A DNA stretch of 22,728 nucleotides. It comes from Mariprofundaceae bacterium (GTDB lineage Bacteria > Pseudomonadota > Zetaproteobacteria > Mariprofundales > Mariprofundaceae). Shown here in pieces: positions 1-7,152 of the stretch. The position numbers and the translations under genes are program-made. Each line of letters starts with the position of its first letter. Positions within the stretch are counted from its first letter, which is position 1. The stretch spans positions 1-22,728 of the forward strand of contig JAUZQT010000033.1 of NCBI GenBank assembly GCA_030950825.1, written 5' to 3'. A model generated the notes under the pieces. That model saw only the letters and a list, made by a program, of their open reading frames with translations. It did not search any database and had not been told where the DNA came from.

Positions 1-201
1 CAGAACAGTAGCGTGACTGACAGAATAAGCAAATAGGCAAGCCTGACCCGATCTCGATCTTCTGTCTCGCATGACCCGGTCTCGCAGCCGACCCGGTTTG
101 CTCCTATATAAAAAACACAAGGGAGCAGATAAAATGGATCGTTTCTATTTCTAGTTCACTATAGGTTGCCTTAAAGTAAGCAGAAATCTAAGCTTGAGCC
201 T
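1..201. other. Non-coding leader region with GC-rich repeats
   Basis: No convincing gene lies here. Three related GC-rich repeats of the form YGACCCGRTYTS occur at about 44-56, 72-84 and 89-101, in otherwise AT-rich DNA. They are followed by a possible hairpin (TGCTCC at 99-104 with GGAGCA at 122-127). A six-codon reading frame (134-154, MDRFYF then TAG) sits 8 bases after an AGGGAG ribosome-binding sequence (120-125). The hairpin would mask that ribosome site. Whether this is the 5' leader of the following operon is inference; no clear promoter was found. Confidence 0.4.
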
Positions 202-1017
202 ATGAGTGTTCAATGCCTCCTCCCAGCCACTGGTAATTTCAAACCCTTGCGCAATTTGTACCTTCATTACAACTTGCATCAACAGGCCGCAGCAGGTGAT
301 GTGTTAATCTATGCCAATTATATTGCCTCACTGGATGGACGCATATCACTTCGGGATGATAAAACGGAGGAATTTGCAGTACCTGAAACAATCGGCAATA
401 AGCGAGACTGGCGACTCTACCAAGAATTAGCGGCACAAGCCGATGTGATGATTACGTCTGCTCGTTATTTCAGGCAATTGGATAAAGGCTGTGCGCAAGA
501 TTTGTTGCCCGTAGGACAAGCACCTGAATATGCTGATTTAGCACGCTGGAGAGCTGAGCAAGGCTTAAAGGCTCAGCCTGATGTGGTGATTGTGTCGGCA
601 AGTTTGGATATTCCCTTGGCGGCGGTGCAATCATTGCAACAGCGGCGTGTTTGGGTACTGACTATAAAAGAAGCCGATAGATCACGCTGTAAGAAGCTTG
701 AAGGTATTGGTGTAACGCTTGTGCAAGCTGGTGATAAGCAAGTTTCTGGCCAAGGCATCAAAGCTTTTTTGATTGCGCAGGCCTACCGCAGTGCCTATAT
801 GATTGCTGGCCCTGCTGTACATCGGACACTGTTGGGGGCTGGGGTATTGAATCGTTTGTTTTTGACGACCCACTTCTCACTGTTGGGGCAGAATACATTC
901 CATACAATATTGCAGGGCGATATGCAGCCAGTTAAAACGGCTTTATGTTCACTTTATTTGGATGTAAATCGCGAGCAGATGTTTGCACAGTACGAAATAA
1001 AGGGAGATCAAGCATGA
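202..1017 (+). CDS. RibD C-terminal-domain (dihydrofolate-reductase-like) reductase
   Basis: This 271-residue protein looks like a stand-alone RibD C-terminal domain, the NADPH-dependent pyrimidine reductase fold used in riboflavin synthesis and shared with dihydrofolate reductase. Visible family features are the N-terminal segment YIASLDGRIS (about residues 40-49), the helix DWRLYQELAAQADVMITSARYF (split around residues 69-90) and a later glycine-rich IAGPAVHRTLLGAG stretch (about 202-215). There is no deaminase domain, so it is not a full bifunctional RibD. The ATG at 202 is the only good early start, although no strong ribosome site precedes it. It is the first gene of a tight run and overlaps the next gene by four bases (ATGA). 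Its substrate cannot be told; many stand-alone members are uncharacterised. Confidence 0.75.
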   Translation: MSVQCLLPATGNFKPLRNLYLHYNLHQQAAAGDVLIYANYIASLDGRISLRDDKTEEFAVPETIGNKRDWRLYQELAAQADVMITSARYFRQLDKGCAQDLLPVGQAPEYADLARWRAEQGLKAQPDVVIVSASLDIPLAAVQSLQQRRVWVLTIKEADRSRCKKLEGIGVTLVQAGDKQVSGQGIKAFLIAQAYRSAYMIAGPAVHRTLLGAGVLNRLFLTTHFSLLGQNTFHTILQGDMQPVKTALCSLYLDVNREQMFAQYEIKGDQA

Positions 1018-1361
1018 CAATCCATATGTACGGTATTGCCAATTGCGACACCATCAAAAAAGGCAAAAAGTGGTTACTTGAACATAAAATTGATTATGTG
1101 TTTCATGATTATAAAAAAGAGGGTGTGGATAAAGATGTTTTGTGCGCATGGAGTCAGCAAGTAGGCTGGGAAGTTTTGCTCAATAAACGCGGTACAACGT
1201 GGCGGAAGCTTCCTGATACAGACAAAGAATCCGTGGATGAGGGCAAGGCACTGCGATTATTGGCTGAACATACAAGCATGATCAAGCGCCCTGTTTTGGT
1301 GGCTGGAGAGCATGTGCTTGTCGGCTTTTCAGAAACATCCTATAAGAGCTTATTGCTGTGA
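1014..1361 (+). CDS. ArsC/Spx-family reductase, YffB-like
   Basis: A 115-residue thioredoxin-fold protein of the ArsC/Spx family that closely resembles E. coli YffB. The N-terminus MYGIANCDTIKKGKKWL carries the single catalytic-type cysteine (residue 11) followed by the usual CDTIKK segment. LLNKRGTTWRKL and IKRPVL are also family hallmarks. YffB-like proteins are thought to act as glutathione-dependent thiol reductases; the true substrate is unknown and arsenate reduction should not be assumed. The start at 1014 was chosen over an upstream in-frame start at 945 because it gives the usual family length, follows an AGGGAG ribosome site and makes a 4-base ATGA overlap with the upstream gene. 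Its stop overlaps the GTG of the next gene. Co-location with trxB suggests thiol redox work. Confidence 0.85.
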   Translation: MTIHMYGIANCDTIKKGKKWLLEHKIDYVFHDYKKEGVDKDVLCAWSQQVGWEVLLNKRGTTWRKLPDTDKESVDEGKALRLLAEHTSMIKRPVLVAGEHVLVGFSETSYKSLLL

Positions 1362-1987
1362 CAATTCATCATCATCAGAAAGTGTTAATTCAGGGGGAAG
1401 CGGGGTCACTTCAGGGTCTTTACCAGCCTGGCGAGTTGGGTAAGCCAGCGCTTGTTGTGTGTCATCCGCACCCGCTTTATGGCGGCACCATGCGCAATAA
1501 GGTGGTCTATTGGATTGCACGCGCCTTTGAAGACCGTGGCTACTCAGTATTGCGTTTTAATTTTCGTGGGGTGGAGCAATCTAAGGGCGTGTGGGATGAA
1601 GGCAAGGGTGAAGCCGATGATGTAATCGCTGCCCTTGATTGGCTGGAAAAAAAGAATCCTGATGCACCACTATGGTTGGCGGGCTTTTCATTTGGAACCT
1701 ATGCAGGCTTGCAGGCGGCACGCCAAGACTCTCGTGTACAACGCATGTTTGTAGTGGCTCCTGCTGTCAATTTATGGTCTTTTGATTTTATGCAGGGGGA
1801 AACACGTCCTTTAACCGTGGTTTCTGGAACTGCTGATGAGATAGTCCCCTTTGAGAAAGTACGGGCATGGATGGAAAGTATGCCTGAGCATGTTGATTTT
1901 CATGCGATTGATGGAGCAGGACATTTTTTTCCAAAGCACATGAATGAGATGACGGCTTGTTTGCTGGATGGCATGCAACCTGAATAA
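1358..1987 (+). CDS. Alpha/beta hydrolase (COG2945-like)
   Basis: A 209-residue alpha/beta-hydrolase without signal peptide, so probably cytoplasmic. The catalytic triad is visible: nucleophile elbow GFSFG with Ser111, acid Asp160 in SGTADEIVP, and His189 in DGAGHFF. The segment CHPHPLYGGTMRNKVV (residues 35-50) and FRGVEQSKG are typical of the small predicted hydrolases of COG2945. It begins with GTG overlapping the upstream stop (GTGA, four bases), which implies translational coupling. The physiological substrate (ester, thioester or lactone) cannot be inferred. It ends 55 bases before trxB, so it may be co-transcribed with it. Confidence 0.8.
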   Translation: MTIHHHQKVLIQGEAGSLQGLYQPGELGKPALVVCHPHPLYGGTMRNKVVYWIARAFEDRGYSVLRFNFRGVEQSKGVWDEGKGEADDVIAALDWLEKKNPDAPLWLAGFSFGTYAGLQAARQDSRVQRMFVVAPAVNLWSFDFMQGETRPLTVVSGTADEIVPFEKVRAWMESMPEHVDFHAIDGAGHFFPKHMNEMTACLLDGMQPE

Positions 1988-2042
1988 TTGAAAAAGCATG
2001 AAGGGTGACTAGGCTTGAGGCTTGTTTTTAGGAGGCAATTTT

Positions 2043-2978
2043 ATGTCCGATGTACAACACCACCGATTAATTATTTTGGGTTCTGGCCCTGCGGGTTATA
2101 GTGCGGCAATTTATGCTGCGCGGGCAAATTTAAGCCCAGTGATTATTCAAGGTGTGCAGCCTGGTGGACAACTAACCACGACCACGGATGTGGATAACTA
2201 CCCAGGTTACAAAGATGGTGTGCAAGGCCCTGAAATGATGGAAGATCTAAAGGCACAGGCGGAACGCTTTGGCACACAAATGATCTGGGATCATATTAAT
2301 GAAGCCGATGTGAGCAAACGACCGTTTACCTTAAAAGGTGATGAAGGTGAATATACTTGCGATGCACTGATTATAGCAACGGGTGCCTCGGCGCGCTATT
2401 TGGGTCTACCAAGTGAAGAGGCATTTGCTGGGCGTGGTGTATCGGCATGTGCTACTTGTGATGGTTTTTTCTATCGTAATCAGGAAGTTGCTGTGATTGG
2501 TGGTGGTGATACAGCCGTGGAAGAGGCACTTTATTTAGCCAATATCTGCGCCAAAGTAACCTTGGTCCATCGTCGTGATGCACTGCGTGCTGAAAAATTA
2601 ATGCAGGATAAACTATTGGCGAGCGATAATGTTGAAGTGAAGTGGGATAGTACACTGGATGAAATTTTGGGTGATGATTCGGGTGTCACTGGCATGCGCT
2701 TGAAATCAACCAAAGATGGCTCTACGCAAGATATAGCTGTGCATGGCGTATTTATTGCCATTGGTCATACCCCAAACACAAGCTTTTTTAATGGCGGTTT
2801 GGCGATGGATGATGCGGATTATTTGCTGACTGAAGGAAAAAGCACGCACACCTCTGTTGAAGGTGTTTTTGCGGCAGGTGATGTTGCAGATCCAGTGTAC
2901 CGTCAAGCGATTACCAGTGCAGGAGAAGGCTGCAAAGCGGCATTGGATGCTGAGCGGTGGCTTTCAGCGCAAGCATAA
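2043..2978 (+). CDS. trxB: Thioredoxin reductase
   Basis: Low-molecular-weight FAD-dependent thioredoxin reductase, 311 residues, the usual length. It passes electrons from NADPH to thioredoxin in the cytoplasm. Seen in order: FAD-binding GSGPAG (residues 13-18), PGGQL (40-44), an ATGAS segment (112-116), the redox-active CATC pair (Cys136 and Cys139), the NADPH-binding GGGDTAVEEA (153 onward), HRRD and the C-terminal FAD motif AAGDVADPVYRQ. The ATG at 2043 was chosen over an in-frame start at 2022 because AGGAGG lies at 2031-2036, ideally spaced, and would fall inside the longer version. The gene ends just before a palindromic repeat element that may help terminate its transcript. Confidence 0.96.
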   Translation: MSDVQHHRLIILGSGPAGYSAAIYAARANLSPVIIQGVQPGGQLTTTTDVDNYPGYKDGVQGPEMMEDLKAQAERFGTQMIWDHINEADVSKRPFTLKGDEGEYTCDALIIATGASARYLGLPSEEAFAGRGVSACATCDGFFYRNQEVAVIGGGDTAVEEALYLANICAKVTLVHRRDALRAEKLMQDKLLASDNVEVKWDSTLDEILGDDSGVTGMRLKSTKDGSTQDIAVHGVFIAIGHTPNTSFFNGGLAMDDADYLLTEGKSTHTSVEGVFAAGDVADPVYRQAITSAGEGCKAALDAERWLSAQA

Positions 2979-2991
2979 TTGTAGCTGCTTA

Positions 2992-3152
2992 GGAACGGGA
3001 ATTAAATAACATGTGCATTTGAAGCGCAGTGTTTTTGTTCAGCATGAAGGCGCAAAAAGCGGAGCATAGCCTGCTATGTAAGCTTTTTTTGCAACGCCCA
3101 TGCTTGGCAAAAAGACAAGCATGAATTGCGTAAGTTATTTAATTCCCGTTCC
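2992..3152. mobile_element. MITE-like palindromic element with 19-bp terminal inverted repeats
   Basis: The left end GGAACGGGAATTAAATAAC (2992-3010) is repeated exactly in inverse orientation at 3134-3152. Each end is flanked by TTA (2989-2991 and 3153-3155), which would be a 3-bp target duplication. The 161-bp interior is itself a long imperfect palindrome: segments around 3041-3070 (GGCGCAAAAAGCGGAGCATAG) and 3073-3103 (TGCTATGTAAGCTTTTTTTGC) pair around 3071. No transposase is encoded. It lies between convergent trxB and the L,D-transpeptidase gene and could work as a two-way terminator. The MITE call is inference from structure. Confidence 0.7.
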
Positions 3153-3176
3153 TTAACTCTCTGGCAGGTCAGTTTA

Positions 3177-3641
3177 TCAAAGGGATATGATGACTGACTC
3201 GCCCAGCTTGCTTTGCTTAAATAGGTAAATCACATCATCATTTCGCATGCGAATACAGCCGTGTGAGGCTGGTCTTCCGATGCACTCTTCCTCATGGGTT
3301 CCGTGAATATAAATGTAGCGGGCATGTGTATCGACATGACCGCGCTTGTTGAAGCCTGTCTGTGTGCCACTTAACCATAAAATGCGACTGAGAATCCAAT
3401 CTTTATGTGGATCATCAGCCCCTTCTTGATAAATCCCTACCGATTGGCGGGCGCGGAAAACGGTCATGATAGGTTCATGGTCACCAATTTTGTGGCTGAT
3501 ATAGTGTTTCCCCAACGGTGTTTGCAAACTTCCCTCAAAATTCCCCGCTCCCTTACGAGCCGTTGAAATGGGGTAACTACGCCACACACCGTAGCTATTT
3601 CGGTGATAAAGCATTTGCTTGGAAATGGAAATACGAATCAT
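3177..3641 (-). CDS. Small L,D-transpeptidase (YkuD family)
   Basis: A 154-residue protein that is almost entirely a YkuD catalytic domain. These enzymes use an active-site cysteine to make 3-3 cross-links in peptidoglycan or attach proteins to it. The signature is clear: His113 in YIHGTHEEE and the catalytic block ASHGCIRM with His127, Gly128 and Cys129, 14 residues apart. There is no signal peptide or LysM domain. The start cannot be moved upstream, because the next upstream in-frame ATG is separated by a TGA. Export would therefore need an unusual route, or the protein acts inside the cell. Compact YkuD proteins without an obvious signal are known in Proteobacteria, so function as a wall enzyme is likely but not proven. 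Divergent from ppa. Confidence 0.85.
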   Translation of the reverse strand: MIRISISKQMLYHRNSYGVWRSYPISTARKGAGNFEGSLQTPLGKHYISHKIGDHEPIMTVFRARQSVGIYQEGADDPHKDWILSRILWLSGTQTGFNKRGHVDTHARYIYIHGTHEEECIGRPASHGCIRMRNDDVIYLFKQSKLGESVIISL

Positions 3642-3667
3642 GCTTCAAGTGTAGCGCATGTTTTAAC

Positions 3668-3695
3668 TTGTGCCTGTATTTTTGATTCCTACAAT
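3668..3695 (+). promoter_or_regulatory. Candidate sigma-70 promoter for ppa
   Basis: A TACAAT -10 match (3690-3695) is preceded at 16 bases by a weak TTGTGC -35 (3668-3673), in the intergenic gap upstream of ppa. The -10 is good and the -35 poor, so this is a tentative call. Confidence 0.3.
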
Positions 3696-3738
3696 ACTGG
3701 CAGTCGTTATTATTTAAAACCATTTAAAAGGAGTTAAT

Positions 3739-4266
3739 ATGGATATTACACAAATCCCAGCTGGCAATAACCCGCCTGAAGACATCAATGTGGTTATTGA
3801 GGTTCCGCAGCATGCAGACCCTGTAAAATATGAGTTGGATAAGGCTTCGGGCTCTTTTTTCGTTGATCGTTTTATGCACACAGCAATGCACTATCCATGT
3901 AACTATGGTTTTGTTCCCAATACTTTGTCGGATGATGGGGATCCAGTCGATGTCCTTGTGGCGTGTAAATTTTCATTGATTACTGGTTGTGTGATTCCTT
4001 GTCGCCCAGTCGGTGTGCTAATGATGGAGGATGAAGCTGGTATGGATGCCAAGGTGTTGGCGGTACCTGTGAATAAGATCAAACCAATCTATGAAGATGT
4101 GACGGATATTGATGGTATGCCAACGTTTTTGAAAGATCAGATTGAACATTTTTTCACACATTACAAAGACTTAGAAAAAGGCAAATGGGTGAAAATTCAT
4201 GGCTGGGAAGATGTGCATGCCTCCAAAAAAGAAATTATAGATTCTATTGCTCGTTTTAAAGATTAA
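3739..4266 (+). CDS. ppa: Soluble inorganic pyrophosphatase, family I
   Basis: Family I inorganic pyrophosphatase of 175 residues, the normal bacterial length. It hydrolyses pyrophosphate to two phosphates in the cytoplasm and so pulls biosynthetic reactions forward. The signature DGDPVD (residues 66-71) supplies metal-binding aspartates; conserved VIEVPQ, YELDKASG, VDRF and HYPCNYGFVPNT segments, KPIYEDVTDID and HFFTHYKDLEKGKWVKI are all in place. The start follows a strong AAAAGGAG ribosome site. Two adjacent hairpins end the transcript, and the membrane pyrophosphatase gene follows about 120 bases downstream, so both ways of disposing of pyrophosphate are encoded side by side. Confidence 0.96.
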   Translation: MDITQIPAGNNPPEDINVVIEVPQHADPVKYELDKASGSFFVDRFMHTAMHYPCNYGFVPNTLSDDGDPVDVLVACKFSLITGCVIPCRPVGVLMMEDEAGMDAKVLAVPVNKIKPIYEDVTDIDGMPTFLKDQIEHFFTHYKDLEKGKWVKIHGWEDVHASKKEIIDSIARFKD

Positions 4267-4269
4267 TAC

Positions 4270-4303
4270 CTAACCCGCAGCATTCATGAATAATGCGGGT
4301 TAG
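4270..4303 (+). terminator. Stem-loop downstream of ppa
   Basis: CTAACCCGCA (4270-4279) pairs perfectly with TGCGGGTTAG (4294-4303) across a 14-base loop. There is no T-run directly after it; it abuts a second hairpin that has one. It probably protects the 3' end or assists termination. Confidence 0.55.
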
Positions 4304-4335
4304 AAAGGAGGCTGAGAAATCAGCCTCCTTTTTTT
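4304..4335 (+). terminator. Intrinsic terminator of ppa with GAAA tetraloop
   Basis: AAAGGAGGCTGA (4304-4315) pairs with TCAGCCTCCTTT (4320-4331) around a GAAA loop, which is a stable GNRA tetraloop. The descending arm runs straight into a T-run. This is a textbook rho-independent terminator separating ppa from hppA. Confidence 0.9.
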
Positions 4336-4387
4336 GTGGTGATATTATGCGTAAGCTATCACGCATATACTTTCCAAGGAGGCAGTG

Positions 4388-6388
4388 GTGACACAAACAA
4401 TCATTCCAATTTTTTTAGGTGCTTTTGGCCTAATTTGCGCGTTTTTATTATACCGCATCGTGTTGGCTTACCCCGCTGGCGAAGGCAAGGCTGTCAACAT
4501 TGCCGAATCAATTCATGTGGGAGCCATGGTATTTCTAAAACGTGAATATTTGATTCTAGGTATATTCGTGTTGGTGGTTGCCGTGCTTTTGGCCTTGAGC
4601 CTAGGACAAAACACCACCATTGCTTTTCTTGTCGGCGCAGGCTGCTCGGCACTGGCTGGTTATTTTGGCATGTTTGCCGCCACACGTGCCAATGTTCGCA
4701 CAACCACGGCCGCCCATGAAAAAGGTACAGCGGTAGCTCTAACTGTAGCCTTCTATGGCGGCTCCATTATGGGACTAACAGTGGCTTCATTGGGGCTGCT
4801 TGGTTTGGGTACACTTTATTTATTTTTTGCTGGTGATCCCGCCACAGCGCATGCCATTCATGGATTTGGCATGGGCGCTTCTTCGGTGGCATTGTTTTCA
4901 CGTGTGGGTGGCGGTATTTTTACCAAAAGTGCTGATATTGGCGCAGATCTCGTGGGTAAAATCGAAGCAGGAATTCCAGAAGATGATCCACGAAACCCTG
5001 GTGTGATTGCTGATAATGTTGGTGATAATGTGGGCGATGTTGCGGGTATGGGCTCGGATATTTTCGAATCGTATTGCGGCGCCATGATTGCCACCATTGC
5101 CATGGCTTCCATCATGTCGGCAGATGTTCTAGCTACGCTTGGCGAGCAGCAGTCTTTGATGTTTTTGCCGCTAGCATTGGCATCTCTTGGTTTAATATGC
5201 TCCATTATCGGCATTGCCCTTGTGCGACTATTTGCCAACCGTTCGCCAGAAGTGGCATTGCGTGTGGGGACCATTGGTGCATCGGTGGTGTTTATACTGG
5301 CAGCATGGTTCTTGGTTGCTGCGGTGGGTATTGCACCTGGCGTATGGGGCGCTGTTTTGTCGGGTGCTATTGGTGGCATCGTGATTGGTTTGATTACGGA
5401 ATATTATACGGGCGGAAAACCAGTGCGAGATATTGCCAAAGCAGGTGAAACAGGTCCTGCAACTGTGATGATTTCAGGTTTGGCTATTGGCATGCAATCG
5501 GTCGTGGTGCCTGTACTTACTATTTGCGCTATTATCTTTTTTTCAACGCAGTTTTGCGGGCTGTATGGTGTGGGCATTGCAGCGGTGGGTATGCTGGCAA
5601 CGGTGGGTATTACCATGGCAATTGATGCCTATGGACCAGTCGCAGATAATGCGGGCGGTATTGCGGAAATGGCAGGCATGGGTGAAGAAACACGGAAGAT
5701 TACCGATTCTTTGGATGAATTGGGCAATACAACCGCTGCCATTGGCAAAGGTTTCGCGATTGGCGCTGCCGCCTTGGCTGCTTTAGCAATTATTGCGGCC
5801 TTTGTAGAAGTGGTATCACTGCATCAACCTGGTTTTGCATTAAATCTAAATGAACCTTTGGTACTGATTGGTTTATTTGTAGGTGGGATCTTTCCATTTT
5901 TGGTTGCATCACTCACTATGACTGCTGTGGGCGATGCCGCATTTGAAATGATTAAGGAAATCCGCCGTCAATTCCGTGAAATTCCAGGACTTATGGAAGG
6001 CACAGCTGAGCCTGATCATGCACGTTGCATTGATATTGCCACGACAGCGGCTTTGAAAAAAATGGTGCTCCCAGGTGTGTTGGCGGTGTCAGCACCTGTT
6101 GTGGTTGGATTCGGTTTGGGAGCTGAGGCGCTGGGAGGCATGCTGGCTGGAGCATTGGTGTGCTGTGTTTTGATGGCACTGATGATGGCCAATGCGGGAG
6201 GTGCTTGGGATAATGCCAAGAAATATGTCGAAAAAGGCAATTTGGGCGGTAAAGGTACGGATGTGCATGCCGCTGTGGTGGTCGGTGATACAGTCGGCGA
6301 TCCATTCAAGGATACATCAGGCCCTTCGATGAATATCTTGATTAATGTGATGGCCATTGTTTCGTTGGTGATTGCACCTCTTTTATAG
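4388..6388 (+). CDS. hppA: Membrane-bound ion-translocating pyrophosphatase, K+-dependent type
   Basis: Integral membrane pyrophosphatase of about 666 residues with roughly 15-16 hydrophobic segments. It couples pyrophosphate hydrolysis to H+ and/or Na+ pumping across the inner membrane. Hallmarks: the catalytic loop GADLVGKIEAGIPEDDPRNP followed by ADNVGDNVGDVAGMGSD with its ladder of aspartates, and the C-terminal NAGGAWDNAKKYVE and GDTVGDPFKDTSGPS blocks. At the position deciding potassium dependence the protein reads GNTTAAIGKG (codons from about 5723). Alanine, rather than lysine, and glycine three residues later mark the K+-dependent subfamily, which includes all known Na+-PPases. The GTG at 4388 is five bases from AGGAGG (4377-4382); an in-frame GTG at 4385 is only two bases away, so 4388 was preferred. 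It has its own upstream region after the ppa terminator. Confidence 0.95.
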   Translation: MTQTIIPIFLGAFGLICAFLLYRIVLAYPAGEGKAVNIAESIHVGAMVFLKREYLILGIFVLVVAVLLALSLGQNTTIAFLVGAGCSALAGYFGMFAATRANVRTTTAAHEKGTAVALTVAFYGGSIMGLTVASLGLLGLGTLYLFFAGDPATAHAIHGFGMGASSVALFSRVGGGIFTKSADIGADLVGKIEAGIPEDDPRNPGVIADNVGDNVGDVAGMGSDIFESYCGAMIATIAMASIMSADVLATLGEQQSLMFLPLALASLGLICSIIGIALVRLFANRSPEVALRVGTIGASVVFILAAWFLVAAVGIAPGVWGAVLSGAIGGIVIGLITEYYTGGKPVRDIAKAGETGPATVMISGLAIGMQSVVVPVLTICAIIFFSTQFCGLYGVGIAAVGMLATVGITMAIDAYGPVADNAGGIAEMAGMGEETRKITDSLDELGNTTAAIGKGFAIGAAALAALAIIAAFVEVVSLHQPGFALNLNEPLVLIGLFVGGIFPFLVASLTMTAVGDAAFEMIKEIRRQFREIPGLMEGTAEPDHARCIDIATTAALKKMVLPGVLAVSAPVVVGFGLGAEALGGMLAGALVCCVLMALMMANAGGAWDNAKKYVEKGNLGGKGTDVHAAVVVGDTVGDPFKDTSGPSMNILINVMAIVSLVIAPLL

Positions 6389-6398
6389 GAAAACAAAA

Positions 6399-6426
6399 AC
6401 AGGGCGGGATTTTATGCCCGCCCTGT
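6399..6426. terminator. Shared terminator between convergent hppA and the cytochrome gene
   Basis: ACAGGGCGGG (6399-6408) pairs perfectly with CCCGCCCTGT (6417-6426). Read on the minus strand, the stem is followed by TTTTTGTTTTCC, so it is a good intrinsic terminator for the minus-strand cytochrome gene. On the plus strand there is no T-run, but the stem may still trim or slow the hppA transcript. Confidence 0.8.
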
Positions 6427-6436
6427 TGACGACTAA

Positions 6437-7152
6437 TCAAATAATGGCTCTTGTAAAATTCTCCTTAGACAGAGCGATAATATAATTAACAAGTTTTTGT
6501 ACATTCCCATCTGGCAAATGTTTGTTGGGCATCCAAATTTTAGGATCCCAAGCTTGGGGGCTACGAATATAACTCAACATAAATTCAGGCGTTAAACGCT
6601 TACCTGCCGTATAAATTTCTGAGCCTGATAATCCGCCATAGCCTGGTTCAATTTGATGGCACGCCATACAACCATATATTTTATCAAACATCATCTCACC
6701 AAGTGGCCCTGGAGAAATACTGGCATTATGTTTTTCAGACTTGATGAGTGCTTCATGCCCTTTCATTTCAGCTAATATTTTCGCAACTTTTTTGGCATCA
6801 CTGGCATTAAGTTTTACGTGATTCGTTAGTGTGGATGCATCCACCATGTCGCGTTTTTCACCTGGCTTAATATGATTTATATAAAACATACCAGCAGGCC
6901 GGATACGTTTGGGGTTTTGCAACCAGCTCTCAATCCATTCCTGACGATATTTATCACCCGCGTAAAACAGGTCAGGACCTTTACGCTTCCATAGTTCAGC
7001 TAGAGTGCTGGGGGCTCGTTCTGTTAGGCGTGACAAGAAGCGCAGTCATATTTCTTTAACAGATCTGCGTTATCAGCATGAGCAGCAGTTGATATGACTA
7101 GACTTGTATATGCCAGCGTTAGCAAGAGTAATTTGCTAAATATCTTTATCAT
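6437..7152 (-). pseudogene. Diheme cytochrome c gene with a frameshift after the first haem motif
   Basis: On the minus strand an ATG at 7152 opens a signal peptide (MIKIFSKLLLLTLAYTSLV..., ending AHA), then KKYDCASCHA, the first CxxCH haem site. A TAA stop (7026-7024) follows at once. Shifting one base restores LTERAPSTLAELW and 195 further residues to the stop at 6437, including a second haem site YGCMACHQ, and methionines in PAGMFY and IWMPNK that could be axial ligands. The intact protein would be a periplasmic diheme electron carrier of about 238 residues. The downstream part alone (6437-7036, TTG start) has neither signal peptide nor first haem. Loss of one C from a CCC run explains the break. 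It may be a true mutation or a sequence error. Promoter and ribosome site are intact, so any decay is recent. The partner redox protein is unknown. Confidence 0.8.

Noticed and set aside
1014..1361. True arsenate reductase
   Set aside because: The sequence follows YffB, and no ars genes are nearby.
4344..4368. Riboswitch ahead of hppA
   Set aside because: Only one seven-pair hairpin (TATGCGT/ACGCATA) is visible, too little for any known riboswitch class.
4858..5379. Long antisense frame (173 codons) inside hppA
   Set aside because: It is a shadow of the biased codon use of the pump gene; low-complexity Ala/Pro/Ser-rich product, no ribosome site.
6016..6396. Antisense frame (126 codons) at the hppA 3' end
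   Set aside because: Same reason; composition is that of a reverse-strand shadow.
7020..7040. Programmed -1 frameshift in the cytochrome gene
   Set aside because: No X-XXY-YYZ slippery heptamer and no strong downstream structure seen; simple loss of a C is the better explanation.
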